Shown piece by piece: positions 1-8,138 of a stretch of DNA of 47,559 nt (position 1 is the stretch's first letter; each line of letters opens with the position of its first letter). The DNA is taken from NCBI GenBank assembly GCA_902591565.1, contig CACJBC010000008.1, forward strand, positions 1 to 47,559, given 5' to 3'. The notes under the pieces are model-generated. The model ran no database searches. It was not told the origin of the DNA and saw only the letters and a program-made list of their open reading frames with translations. This DNA is from an uncultured SAR86 cluster bacterium. Its GTDB lineage: Bacteria; Pseudomonadota; Gammaproteobacteria; Magnimaribacterales; D2472. The translations under genes and the position numbers were made by a program.

Positions 1-204
1 GATCATTTTCGCTTTTGTTAATGATATATCCAAATCTAATCCAAGCTTATTTGCAACTTCAGCTATTTCAGCTTTCTTTAATTTGCTTAGGTTTGATTTA
101 GAAGGGATATCCTGAGCGACTTGCTCATTAGACTCGGTAGTATTTGAACCACCAAATAAGTTACTAAAAAACCCCTTTTTTTTGCTATCTTTATCTTTAA
201 TCAT
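1..204 (-). CDS. Unidentified protein with a SAP/Rho-N-like segment (3' end outside window)
   Basis: The first 68 codons are visible, from an ATG at 202-204; the gene runs off the left edge. The N-terminus is lysine-rich (MIKDKDSKKKGFFSNLFGG), followed by a Ser/Asn/Gln-rich linker. Residues about 39-68 (LSKLKKAEIAEVANKLGLD and onward) look like a Rho-N or SAP-type helix-extension-helix, which often binds nucleic acid. It starts 20 bases after the trmD stop, so it is probably co-transcribed with rpsP-rimM-trmD. In most gammaproteobacteria rplS (L19) occupies this position, but this N-terminus does not look like L19. It could still be an L19 with an unusual leader, since the rest is not visible. 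No function is assigned. Confidence 0.6.
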   Translation of the reverse strand, partial: MIKDKDSKKKGFFSNLFGGSNTTESNEQVAQDIPSKSNLSKLKKAEIAEVANKLGLDLDISLTKAKMI

Positions 205-224
205 AATTCACTCGCCAGAAAGTG

Positions 225-953
225 CTATAGGATATCCTTAGAAGTCCATTCTTCCAAGAGTTTTTTTTGTTTTTTTGTTAATTTTAACTCATTTATTAAA
301 TCTGGTCTTCTAATATATGTTTGGATAAGAGATTTCTGAGTTTTCCATTCATTAATTTTTGAATGATTTCCTGAAAGAAGAACATCAGGCACTTTAATGT
401 CTTCAAATGTTTCTGGACGAGTGTATGCAGGACCTTTTAATAAACCATTTGAAAATGAGTCATTTTTAATAGAATCTTCGTTGCCTATCGTACCCGGTAA
501 ATTCCTAGCAATAGCATCTATTAGACATATTGCAGCATACTCTCCCCCGCTGAGAATAAAATCACCGATAGAAATTTCTTCATCAACATATTTATCAATA
601 AATCTTTGATCAACTCCTTCATATCGTCCGCAAACTAAAGTCAAAGATTTCATTTTTGAATAATTTATTACACTTTCTTGGCTAAGTTTTTTTCCTTGCG
701 GGCTCAAGTAAATAACGTGTCCTCTATCTTTTGATGAAATTTTAGAAAGTGTTTCTTTTAATGGCTGAGCCATCATTAACATACCCTCCCCACCACCATA
801 AGGTTTACCATCAATTTGACCATGCTTGTTTATTGCATTTTCTCTAATGTCATAACAATTTATTGAAAGATTCTTTTCAAAGGCTTTTGAAATAACACCA
901 TGATTCAATATATTAAAAATTTCTGGAAAAATTGTAAGAATATTGAATTTCAT
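225..953 (-). CDS. trmD: tRNA (guanine-N1-)-methyltransferase TrmD
   Basis: TrmD methylates N1 of G37 in tRNAs reading CUN, CCN and CGG codons with S-adenosylmethionine, which prevents +1 frameshifting. The 242-residue length is typical (E. coli about 255). The start MKFNILTIFPEIF is a classic TrmD N-terminus. Residues near 59-70 (YGGGEGMLMMAQP) and the SPOUT trefoil-knot motifs YLSPQGKK, VCGRYEGVDQR and IGDFILSGGEYAA are all present. The gene begins one base after the rimM stop, in the standard rpsP-rimM-trmD order. It is followed by an unidentified gene rather than rplS. Confidence 0.97.
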   Translation of the reverse strand: MKFNILTIFPEIFNILNHGVISKAFEKNLSINCYDIRENAINKHGQIDGKPYGGGEGMLMMAQPLKETLSKISSKDRGHVIYLSPQGKKLSQESVINYSKMKSLTLVCGRYEGVDQRFIDKYVDEEISIGDFILSGGEYAAICLIDAIARNLPGTIGNEDSIKNDSFSNGLLKGPAYTRPETFEDIKVPDVLLSGNHSKINEWKTQKSLIQTYIRRPDLINELKLTKKQKKLLEEWTSKDIL

Positions 954-954
954 A

Positions 955-1497
955 TTAGAAAGTTTTATCCCAATTTACATATATGATGTTTTTGTCTCTC
1001 TCTATTGATTCAATAAATTCATCTTTAATATATGGTATTAGCCGTTTTAATTTGTCTACAGAATTATCTGTAGGCTTTACCTCAAGACAATCTTGAGCTC
1101 CATAATTATTTAATGAAGAAACAATTCCAAGAATATCTCCAGTATCTTTATCAATGACTTCCATATTAGTTAATTCAAACCAATATGCTTCTTTATTTTT
1201 TAGTTTTGGGAGTTCTTGTTTATCAATGTAGATGTTTAAATTAGTTAAATTTTTTATATTTTCGATATCATTGATATTTTTAACTTTAGCACAAAATTTA
1301 CTATTGATTTTTTTTATGTATTCAATTTCAAAATCTGGAATTTTATTATCTTGAATATAGAATTTTGAATATTCAAAAATATTATCTTTTGGATAACAAA
1401 ATGAATTTAGAAAGAATTCCCCTTTTAGACCTCGAGGTTTGCCAACTGAGGCAATACAAATAAAGTTTTTAATATCTAATTTATTTGTTTTCATCAT
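955..1497 (-). CDS. rimM: 16S rRNA processing protein RimM
   Basis: RimM is a 30S assembly factor that binds S19 and helps mature the 3' head domain of 16S rRNA. The 180-residue protein has the N-terminal RimM beta-barrel ([19 protein letters not shown], about residues 14-32) and a C-terminal PRC-barrel-like half ([21 protein letters not shown] and [10 protein letters not shown]). Two adjacent ATG codons (1497 and 1494) could start it; both lie inside the 3' end of rpsP, giving a 14-17 base overlap and probable translational coupling. Sequence divergence is fairly high, but context and motifs agree. Confidence 0.94.
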   Translation of the reverse strand: MMKTNKLDIKNFICIASVGKPRGLKGEFFLNSFCYPKDNIFEYSKFYIQDNKIPDFEIEYIKKINSKFCAKVKNINDIENIKNLTNLNIYIDKQELPKLKNKEAYWFELTNMEVIDKDTGDILGIVSSLNNYGAQDCLEVKPTDNSVDKLKRLIPYIKDEFIESIERDKNIIYVNWDKTF

Positions 1498-1969
1498 CTG
1501 AAGAATCTTTTTCTTCAGATTCCTCTTCAGCAGGTGCTTCCTCTTCAGCAGGTGCTTCTTCTTCAGCAGGTGCTTCCTCTTCAGCAGGTGCTTCTTCTTC
1601 AGCAGCTGCGGCAGCCTCTTCTGCAGCTTTTTCTTCAGCTTCTTTGGCTAATTTTGCCTCTATTGCTGCTTTTTTTGCTTCAGCTTTTGCTTTTTTTGTA
1701 TCCAATTTTGCTTGTAATTCTTCTGGTGATAAATTTGCTTCTTTTACAAGAGATTGCACTCTTTCACTTAACTGCGCACCCTTAGCAACCCACTCATCGA
1801 GTTTTTCAAGATCTATTCTTAATCTTTCTTCTTGACCGCTTGCAGTAGGATTGAAAAATCCAAGTCTTTCAATGAACTTTCCGTCTCTTGGACGTCTCTC
1901 ATCTGCAACCGTTATAAAGTAGTATGGGTTCTTCTTTGCCCCACTTCTTGCTAATCTAATTATTACCAT
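1481..1969 (-). CDS. rpsP: 30S ribosomal protein S16 with long acidic repeat tail
   Basis: S16 binds the 5' domain of 16S rRNA early in small-subunit assembly. Residues 1-78 are a normal S16 core ([19 protein letters not shown], then [17 protein letters not shown]), matching the usual length of about 80. The protein continues to 162 residues. Residues 80-120 form a Lys/Ala/Glu-rich segment predicted to be helical, then EEAPAE repeats at about 124-150, then an acidic Ser/Asp/Glu end. The frame is uninterrupted and rimM overlaps its last codons, so the tail is a genuine part of the gene. S16 tails are known in some other phyla, notably Bacteroidetes, but are unusual for gammaproteobacteria. Confidence 0.96.
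   Translation of the reverse strand: MVIIRLARSGAKKNPYYFITVADERRPRDGKFIERLGFFNPTASGQEERLRIDLEKLDEWVAKGAQLSERVQSLVKEANLSPEELQAKLDTKKAKAEAKKAAIEAKLAKEAEEKAAEEAAAAAEEEAPAEEEAPAEEEAPAEEEAPAEEESEEKDSSDDENK
1523..1612 (-). repeat. 18-bp in-frame tandem repeat in the rpsP 3' end
   Basis: Four near-identical 18-bp units (plus-strand form ctcttcagcaggtgcttc) occupy 1523-1540, 1541-1558, 1559-1576 and 1577-1594. A fifth, degenerate unit lies at 1595-1612. They differ only at the first base (c or t). On the coding strand each unit encodes one EEAPAE hexapeptide. Because the unit is a multiple of three, copy-number change would alter tail length without breaking the frame. Confidence 0.95.
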
Positions 1970-2022
1970 ATTTATCTGTAAATTTTCTTAATGTTAAAAA
2001 AGATGTGTATTTTAGGGTAACC

Positions 2023-2052
2023 TTGATAATATTGATAGTATTAATATATAAA
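2023..2052 (+). promoter_or_regulatory. Probable sigma-70 promoter for the ypjD/corB-like genes
   Basis: TTGATA at 2023-2028 and TATAAA at 2047-2052 are separated by 18 bases; an overlapping TATATA at 2045-2050 gives a 16-base spacer. Transcription would start near 2058-2060, about 16 bases before the ATG at 2076. The site lies in the 106-base gap between divergent rpsP and the membrane-protein gene. Confidence 0.5.
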
Positions 2053-2075
2053 GTTTTTAAAAAACTAAATTAAGA

Positions 2076-2642
2076 ATGAATTTTATTACACAAGTAACTA
2101 TATCTATAGTTTTATATTTTATTGTAAGAGTTGCTTTAAAAAAGCCAGCTTCTTTATATGTTGCCAGCCTTGTTTCAATAATTTCCTATATATTTATGTA
2201 CCTTTTCCTTTATCAATCAATAACTTTACTGCCAACATTACACTTCCTAGTTACTGGTATAAGTCTAATAATATTATTTATTTCTTACTATGAAATAGTT
2301 TTACTCGAAAGAAATGTAAGAAAAATAAAACTTGGTCTTTTTGAAAATGCTGAATCTTTTCCAATTGAAAGAAGTTATAAACTTGTTTTTAAAATACTAG
2401 GAATAGGACTACTGTTTTTATCCTTAGCTTTAATCTCAGGTTTTGCAATTCAATCGATTTTTACAAATAATTTGATTATTAAGACATCATTCACCATAAT
2501 TGCATGGTTTATATATTTAATTACGCTAATTGGCACAAAGTTTTTTAATTTTCCAATCAAATATGCAACTAGAGGCTTGTTCATATCAATGTGGGCAGTA
2601 CTCTTTGCATATCTTGCAAATTCTTATCTAATTTATAATTAA
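2076..2642 (+). CDS. ypjD: CcsA/YpjD-like inner-membrane protein (short, divergent)
   Basis: This 188-residue protein has about six hydrophobic membrane segments and belongs, by C-terminal pattern and position, to the YpjD branch of the CcsA/ResC cytochrome c assembly family. The C-terminal stretch FTIIAWFIYLITLIGTKFF followed by TRGLFISMWAVLF resembles the end of YpjD. In E. coli ypjD sits immediately before corB (yfjD) and close to rpsP, as here. It is shorter than the usual 260 or so residues, and the histidine normally found in the last conserved block appears to be missing. Heme handling is therefore doubtful. The stop codon directly abuts the next gene. The family call is moderate; the function of YpjD is itself unsettled. 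Confidence 0.6.
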   Translation: MNFITQVTISIVLYFIVRVALKKPASLYVASLVSIISYIFMYLFLYQSITLLPTLHFLVTGISLIILFISYYEIVLLERNVRKIKLGLFENAESFPIERSYKLVFKILGIGLLFLSLALISGFAIQSIFTNNLIIKTSFTIIAWFIYLITLIGTKFFNFPIKYATRGLFISMWAVLFAYLANSYLIYN

Positions 2643-2645
2643 TTG

Positions 2646-3911
2646 ATGGATTCAGAACCTTCGTTGTTATTCTTGTTTATAAGCTTATTAAGCTTATTAA
2701 TTCTTAGCGCATTCTTCTCTGGGTCAGAAACAGGAATGATGGCTGCTAATAAAATTAAGCTTAAAAACCTGTCAAAAAAAAGTGATAGAGGTGCAAAAAG
2801 AGCGCTCAAGCTTCTAAAAAAACCAGATTTGCTTTTAGCTACAATCTTAGTAGGGAATAATTTTGCAAACATTCTTGCATCGTCAATAGTTACAATAATT
2901 ATGTTGAATTATTTTGGAGGCAACGTACTACTTGGAGCAGTGCTTTTAACAACATTTATTTTAATTTTTTCAGAAATAACTCCAAAAACCATGGCTGCTG
3001 TAAAGCCTGAAAGCTTTGCAAGAAGGTCCTCAATATTACTAAAACCACTTCTTTATCTCTTGAGGCCAATAATTGTTATTACAAATTTCATTAGCTCAAA
3101 AGTCCTTAAAATTTTTGATATAAGTGTTAAAGATGCAAAAGATAATGATAATTTAAATACACAAGAGTTAAAAACATTATTAGATGAGTCTGGCGATTTA
3201 ATTCCTAAACAATATAGAGGTATGTTGTCATCTATTCTTGGTATGGAAGAGCTGGTTGTAGAAGATATCATGACCCCTACTTCTGAGATAATTGGTATTG
3301 ATGCAGATCTTGGTTATGAAGAAAATAAAAAAATAATTGAATCATCAGAATATACAAGACTTCCTGTGTTTAGAAAATCAATTGATAAAGAGCTTGGAAC
3401 ACTTCACCTTAAAGACTCACATACATTTTTAGAAAAAATTGAATCTGGTCAAGATATTAGTTGCGCTCTCTCAAAAACATATTTTGTATCTCAATCAACT
3501 GCATTAATGAAGCAATTAAAGGAATTTCAAGATAATGATAAGAATATGGCATTAGTTGTAGATGAATATGGAGAAATAGAGGGCTTAATAACTATTGAAG
3601 ATATTTTTAAAGAAATTGCTGGCAAATTTGGCAGCGATAAAATTGAACTAGAAAAAGAATTTACTCAATTAAAAGATGGGTCTGTTTTAACCGATGGCAA
3701 TTCAAAAATTCGAGATTTAAATAACTATTTAGATTGGTCAATATCAGAAGAAAACTCTAAAACAATAAATGGATTAATAACAGAATATTTAGATCAAATC
3801 CCTCAAGCAAATCTTTGCATAGAAATAAAAAAATACAGATTTGAGATACTAAAAATTGAGGATAACTCAATAGCAAGAATAAAAATTAAAAAAATAGATT
3901 CCAAAAATTAA
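2646..3911 (+). CDS. corB: CNNM/CorC-HlyC family protein (DUF21-CBS-CorC_HlyC), CorB-like
   Basis: This is an inner-membrane protein of the CNNM/CorB family, linked to magnesium or cobalt efflux. Domains in order are: a DUF21 membrane region (about residues 5-180) with the hallmark FFSGSETGMMAANKIKLK; a pair of CBS domains (about 200-335) with VEDIMTPTSEIIGID and MALVVDEYGEIEGLITIED; and a C-terminal CorC_HlyC domain. At 421 residues it is full length (E. coli CorB 413-428). A TTG at 2643 touches the previous stop, but the ATG at 2646 is the likelier start. It is probably co-transcribed with the YpjD-like gene upstream and the hydrolase 11 bases downstream. Confidence 0.9.
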   Translation: MDSEPSLLFLFISLLSLLILSAFFSGSETGMMAANKIKLKNLSKKSDRGAKRALKLLKKPDLLLATILVGNNFANILASSIVTIIMLNYFGGNVLLGAVLLTTFILIFSEITPKTMAAVKPESFARRSSILLKPLLYLLRPIIVITNFISSKVLKIFDISVKDAKDNDNLNTQELKTLLDESGDLIPKQYRGMLSSILGMEELVVEDIMTPTSEIIGIDADLGYEENKKIIESSEYTRLPVFRKSIDKELGTLHLKDSHTFLEKIESGQDISCALSKTYFVSQSTALMKQLKEFQDNDKNMALVVDEYGEIEGLITIEDIFKEIAGKFGSDKIELEKEFTQLKDGSVLTDGNSKIRDLNNYLDWSISEENSKTINGLITEYLDQIPQANLCIEIKKYRFEILKIEDNSIARIKIKKIDSKN

Positions 3912-3922
3912 GCTACGTAAAT

Positions 3923-4573
3923 ATGCTAAAAGCTTTAATCCAGACTGTAACCCCATTCCAACAAAATGCATCAATTATATTTTGTGATGAAACAAAAAAA
4001 TGTGCCATTGTTGACCCAGGTGGTGATATCGAAATTATTTTAGAAACTGCAAAAAAGAATAATTTGCTTCCTGAAAAAATTTTACTAACTCATGGTCATA
4101 TTGACCATGCTGGTGGTGCAACAGAAATTGCTGAGATATTAAATGTAGAAATTCATGGCCCACACATTAATGATAAGTTTTTATTAGATGAGCTTCAGAA
4201 ACAAGGTGAAATGTTTGGCATGCTTTCAAAAAATTGTAATCCTGATAAATGGCTAAATGAAGGTGACACTATAGAGTTAGGAAATGAAAAATTGGAAGTT
4301 TACTTTTGCCCCGGTCACACACCAGGACACATAATATTTTTTAATAAAAACAGTAAGTTGGCTTTAGTTGGAGATGTTTTGTTCAATGGTTCAATTGGCA
4401 GAACTGATTTGCCCGGTGGGAATCATCAAGAATTGCTGGAGTCTATAAAAAACAAGCTATGGCCATTAGGCAAAGAAATTGAATTCATACCAGGTCATGG
4501 GCCTAATTCAACTTTTGGCCAAGAAAGAAAAACTAATGCATTTGTTGCTGATAGTATATTAAATTTAAATTAA
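3923..4573 (+). CDS. Metallo-beta-lactamase-fold hydrolase, glyoxalase II-like (YcbL type)
   Basis: This is a 216-residue cytoplasmic binuclear-metal hydrolase of the glyoxalase II/YcbL group, which hydrolyses thioesters such as S-lactoylglutathione. The metal motif THGHIDHAGG gives H57, H59, D61 and H62. Further ligands are in CPGHTPGH, the Asp of LVGDVLF and the last His of IPGHGPNST. It lacks the C-terminal HAGH domain of canonical GloB, which fits the shorter YcbL type. It starts 11 bases after corB on the same strand and ends one base from the convergent SDR gene. The exact substrate cannot be told from sequence. Confidence 0.87.
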   Translation: MLKALIQTVTPFQQNASIIFCDETKKCAIVDPGGDIEIILETAKKNNLLPEKILLTHGHIDHAGGATEIAEILNVEIHGPHINDKFLLDELQKQGEMFGMLSKNCNPDKWLNEGDTIELGNEKLEVYFCPGHTPGHIIFFNKNSKLALVGDVLFNGSIGRTDLPGGNHQELLESIKNKLWPLGKEIEFIPGHGPNSTFGQERKTNAFVADSILNLN

Positions 4574-4574
4574 T

Positions 4575-5375
4575 TTATTTTTCGTTATATCTGCCTGGTG
4601 CAAGTTTTCGTCCCAATAATGATAAGGATGAACTTGGCAGTATTTTTAACAAAAATACTAAGAACTTATATGTTTTTGTTGGTACACAAACACCCTTACC
4701 TGCAAACATTGCATCTACACCTTCTTTAGCGATTCTTTGAGCAGAAAACTTCATGAAACTTGGCACCCGATCCATTTCCTCTTGAACCCCACTTGAGGTA
4801 TGAAACTCTGTAACAGTAAAACCAGGACATAGAGCTGTTGATGTAATGCCGTCCTGACTGTAATTAATATTTAAAGAATCACTAAATCGATTCATAAAAG
4901 TTTTTATGGGTCCATAAAGAGCTTGTATTGAAGATGGAGGTGAAAATGCTGCAACAGAAGAGACAATCATGATTTTTCCATTCTTATTTGTAATCATGTC
5001 TGGAAGAAAAATCTTAGTAAGAGCAATTACAGAAGTTCCAAGAACTCTTATAAATTTTTCTTCATCTTTCATAGATGTTTCATGGAATGGTGTTTTAATT
5101 CCATACCCAGCATTATTAATTAAAATATCAATTTGATAATCCTTGCTCTTACAAAAAGCATATATGTCATTAGGAGCATGCTCATTGCTTAAATCGCAAG
5201 CAATATAATCAACGGTAACTTTATATTCTTTTGATAAATTTTCAGCTAATTTTTGAAGCCTTTCTTCTCTTCTTGCAGTTAGAAGAATGTTAATGCCTTT
5301 TGAAGCAAGATAAGTTGCTATTTCCATTCCAATACCGGATGAGGCTCCGGTCACTAATGCAAATTTATTACTCAT
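4575..5375 (-). CDS. Short-chain dehydrogenase/reductase (DltE-like)
   Basis: This is a 266-residue Rossmann-fold NAD(P)-dependent oxidoreductase. TGASSGIG at residues 9-16 is the dinucleotide-binding loop and NNAG is at 87-90. The catalytic Ser lies at about 139-140 and YxxxK at Y154/K158. TARREERL after the second strand suggests NADPH preference. A C-terminal hydrophobic stretch (YKFLVFLLKILPSSSLSLLG) could anchor it to the membrane, as seen in other DltE-like short-chain dehydrogenases acting on lipids. It is transcribed away from the metalloprotease gene. The substrate is unknown. Confidence 0.88.
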   Translation of the reverse strand: MSNKFALVTGASSGIGMEIATYLASKGINILLTARREERLQKLAENLSKEYKVTVDYIACDLSNEHAPNDIYAFCKSKDYQIDILINNAGYGIKTPFHETSMKDEEKFIRVLGTSVIALTKIFLPDMITNKNGKIMIVSSVAAFSPPSSIQALYGPIKTFMNRFSDSLNINYSQDGITSTALCPGFTVTEFHTSSGVQEEMDRVPSFMKFSAQRIAKEGVDAMFAGKGVCVPTKTYKFLVFLLKILPSSSLSLLGRKLAPGRYNEK

Positions 5376-5442
5376 ATGATCATACTATCAAATATATATA
5401 AATAGTATAGAATGGATGGTCAAACTAAGAGGTATGTGACAT

Positions 5443-7875
5443 ATGAAAAATATTAGATTTCTATTATTAGTAATACTTACAACTATAAATTTGAATATAT
5501 ATGCATTTGAAAATAATGATTCCAGCATATCAAGTGAAACTTCATCTGATAATGCTAAAAATGAAAAGGAAGAAGAAACAATAGAATCATTTATCAAAAA
5601 AAATGAATTAATTGAGCGCGAAGGATTCCTTCATTTATGGATTGATGCTGAAAAAGATGATTATTATTTATTGCTAAATTCAAATGATTTAAATAAAGAA
5701 TTTATCTACTTTACATATGTCCTAGATGCGCCACAAGCATCTGGAAATTTTGGAGGATCGTTATCAGATGGCTCCATATTGGAATTTAGAGAATTTAAAA
5801 AAGATATTGGTCTTTTTAAAAAAAATACAAAATTTATTTATGACAATGAAAACAATATATCAATGTCTAAACTTAGAAATATTCAAGAGGCTTTTCTAGG
5901 AAGATTTGAAATAGCTGTTTCAGATGAAAAAACAAATCAACATTTATTAAAGATAAATAAATTATTTTTATCAGAAATGCTAACAGCAATTTCTCCAAAC
6001 ATTCCTCCTGAATATATGGAATATATTCAACTAAATCCAGGTAAAATAGACAAATCTAAAACCTATGTAGATCTAGTTAAAAATTATGACAAGAATACAA
6101 CGGTTGATGTTGTCTATGGATTTTTTAATCCCAATCCAAAAAATAATACCGTTGATGCAGTTGCAGATAAGAGATTTACATTTGGAAAAGTAAGACATCT
6201 TTTTGTTGAAATGCCAGATGATCAATTTGAGCCTCGAGTGGCAGACCAGAGAGTTGGTTACTTCTCTCAGAAAGTTACTGATTTATCTTCTTACAACTAC
6301 TCTCCTGTTGTTGATCTCATTAACAAATGGAGACTCATAAAGAAAAATCCAAATGATCCAATATCGGAACCAGTTGAGCCAATTGTATATTGGGTTGAAA
6401 ACTCTACACCTGATGAAATTAAGCCTTTTGTAGTTGAAGGTATAGAGGCATGGAATCCAGCATTCGAAAAAGCAGGTTTCAAAAATGCTATTGTTGCAAA
6501 AATACAACCTGATGATGCCGATTGGGATGCTGGTGATATTCAATATAATGTAGTTCGATGGTCCTCCTCTCCAGAGCCACAATTTGCTGGTTATGGTCCA
6601 AGTATTGCTAATCCAAGAACAGGTGAACTAATAGCTGCTGATATAGTGCAAGAGTTTAATGCTATTAAATATGGATACAGACTCAGAAAAATTTGGGGCT
6701 ACGATGAAGAAAATGATCCACTGAGACAATGGATTGTTTCATTAACAATGCATGAGGTTGGTCATACTATTGGACTAAGACATAATTTTAAAGCTAGTTG
6801 GTTATATGATTCTGAAGAGATTCATGATAAATCGATTACTGGTAAAGCTCATATTTCATCAGTAATGGACTATGATCCTATAAACATAGCACCCAAACAT
6901 CTAAAACAAGGTAATTTTTTTCCTCACGGCGCAGGATTTTATGATGTATGGGCAATTCAATTTGGATACACACCAAATTTAACCGATGCTCAAAGAGAAG
7001 AATTATTATCAAAATCTTCACAGCCAGAATATAAATATGGAACCGATGGAGATGCTATGGGTTCACCTGGATATGGCATAGATCCAAGAGCAAAAAGATA
7101 TGACATGTCTAGCGATCCAGTTAATTATACTCTTCAAAGGCTAGAAATAATCGATGCAAAAATTCTTGAATTACCTGAAATATTTAATGAAGATGGCTCT
7201 ACCTATACTGAGCTAAGAGCAACATTTAATGGATTTATGAGGGAAAAAGGAAGATTTTTTGAAAGTGTTTCAAGATTAATTGGAGGCGTTTACTCCAATA
7301 GAGTTGTTAATGGTCAAAATGGTGAATTAACGCCTTACGAAGCTGTTGCATATGAAGATCAAAAAGAGGCTATGTCTTTAATTACCACTAAATTACTCTC
7401 AAATGAAGCTTTTGTATTTGATTCAGAAATAATTAAATTACTTCAACCTGAAAAAAGAGCTGCATATGACCCCAATGAAGACCCAAACGATGATCCTAAA
7501 CTTCATGAGATGGTTCTTGGAATCCAAGAGAATGTTTTAAGACATGTTTTAAGCCCATCAGTAATGCTTCGTCTTTCTGACAGTTCAAAATATGGTAATG
7601 AATACTCTCCAGGAGAGGTTTTACAGGATATACAAAACGGTATTTTTGTATCTAATGAATCACCAAATTCATTTAAAAGAAATCTTCAATCATCGTATAT
7701 TGATGGGTTGTTAACTGTTCTTGAGAGTGAATATTATGATGAAATTTCTAAAGCAGCTATTTATCGATCAATTGTTGAAATAGAAAAGTTTACCAAAAGA
7801 CCCTTTGGGGATTCTGTTGTTAAAGATCATCTAAAATATCTTAATTGGAAAATTAATAAGGCATTAGAAAACTAG
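5443..7875 (+). CDS. Secreted zinc-dependent metalloprotease (DUF5117/DUF4953 type)
   Basis: This 810-residue protein begins with a signal peptide (MKNIRFLLLVILTTINLNIYA, about 21 residues) and is therefore exported. The catalytic site is HEVGHTIGLRH at residues 437-447 (H437, E438, H441, H447), an extended HExxHxxGxxH motif. The SVMDY Met-turn with M475 follows, the metzincin signature. The region before it matches the DUF5117-like domain found in large bacterial metalloproteases, and the remainder fits the DUF4953-type C-terminal domain. The ATG at 5443 has an AAGAGGT Shine-Dalgarno sequence about 10 bases upstream. It is divergent from the SDR gene across a 67-base gap. A role in degrading external peptides is inference. 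Confidence 0.88.
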   Translation: MKNIRFLLLVILTTINLNIYAFENNDSSISSETSSDNAKNEKEEETIESFIKKNELIEREGFLHLWIDAEKDDYYLLLNSNDLNKEFIYFTYVLDAPQASGNFGGSLSDGSILEFREFKKDIGLFKKNTKFIYDNENNISMSKLRNIQEAFLGRFEIAVSDEKTNQHLLKINKLFLSEMLTAISPNIPPEYMEYIQLNPGKIDKSKTYVDLVKNYDKNTTVDVVYGFFNPNPKNNTVDAVADKRFTFGKVRHLFVEMPDDQFEPRVADQRVGYFSQKVTDLSSYNYSPVVDLINKWRLIKKNPNDPISEPVEPIVYWVENSTPDEIKPFVVEGIEAWNPAFEKAGFKNAIVAKIQPDDADWDAGDIQYNVVRWSSSPEPQFAGYGPSIANPRTGELIAADIVQEFNAIKYGYRLRKIWGYDEENDPLRQWIVSLTMHEVGHTIGLRHNFKASWLYDSEEIHDKSITGKAHISSVMDYDPINIAPKHLKQGNFFPHGAGFYDVWAIQFGYTPNLTDAQREELLSKSSQPEYKYGTDGDAMGSPGYGIDPRAKRYDMSSDPVNYTLQRLEIIDAKILELPEIFNEDGSTYTELRATFNGFMREKGRFFESVSRLIGGVYSNRVVNGQNGELTPYEAVAYEDQKEAMSLITTKLLSNEAFVFDSEIIKLLQPEKRAAYDPNEDPNDDPKLHEMVLGIQENVLRHVLSPSVMLRLSDSSKYGNEYSPGEVLQDIQNGIFVSNESPNSFKRNLQSSYIDGLLTVLESEYYDEISKAAIYRSIVEIEKFTKRPFGDSVVKDHLKYLNWKINKALEN

Positions 7876-7877
7876 AT

Positions 7878-8138
7878 TTAAGAAGATTCTTGTTCTAGTA
7901 ACTTTTTCTTTGTTTCAATACCTCCGGGACCGCTATAGCCTCCCAATTGGCCATTACTACAAATAACTCTGTGGCATGGTCTTTTTATTGGTGTTGGATT
8001 TTTTGCACATGCGTTGGCAACAGCTCTTGCAGCCCTAGGCTTTCCAATTAAAACAGCAATTTCTTTATAAGATCTTGTTTCTCCATAAGGAATTTTTTCA
8101 ATTTCATTCCATACAAGTTGTTGAAATTTTGTAGGCAC
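7878..8138 (-). CDS. Minimal MGMT-family protein: alkyltransferase DNA-binding domain only
   Basis: This 86-residue protein is just the C-terminal DNA-binding and active-site domain of O6-alkylguanine-DNA alkyltransferases. FQQLVWNEIEKIPYGETRSY is the typical start of that domain. ARAVANACAKNP carries the Arg finger, and PCHRVICSNGQLGGYSG holds the acceptor cysteine, C55. Atl proteins of similar size usually have Trp there (PWHRV), so this one may still accept alkyl groups. The N-terminal RNase H-like domain of Ada/Ogt is absent. The start is GTG at 8138, which shares its first G with the TAG stop of the upstream gene, implying coupled translation. Repair versus lesion-flagging remains open. 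Confidence 0.85.
   Translation of the reverse strand: MPTKFQQLVWNEIEKIPYGETRSYKEIAVLIGKPRAARAVANACAKNPTPIKRPCHRVICSNGQLGGYSGPGGIETKKKLLEQESS

Noticed and set aside
1523-1612. Tandem repeats as a possible CRISPR array
   Set aside because: Units are contiguous 18-mers with no spacers and lie in frame inside rpsP.
1485-1835. Long plus-strand open frames opposite rpsP
   Set aside because: They are Ser/Ala- or Leu/Gln-rich translations of the antisense repeat tail and have no ribosome site or recognisable domain.
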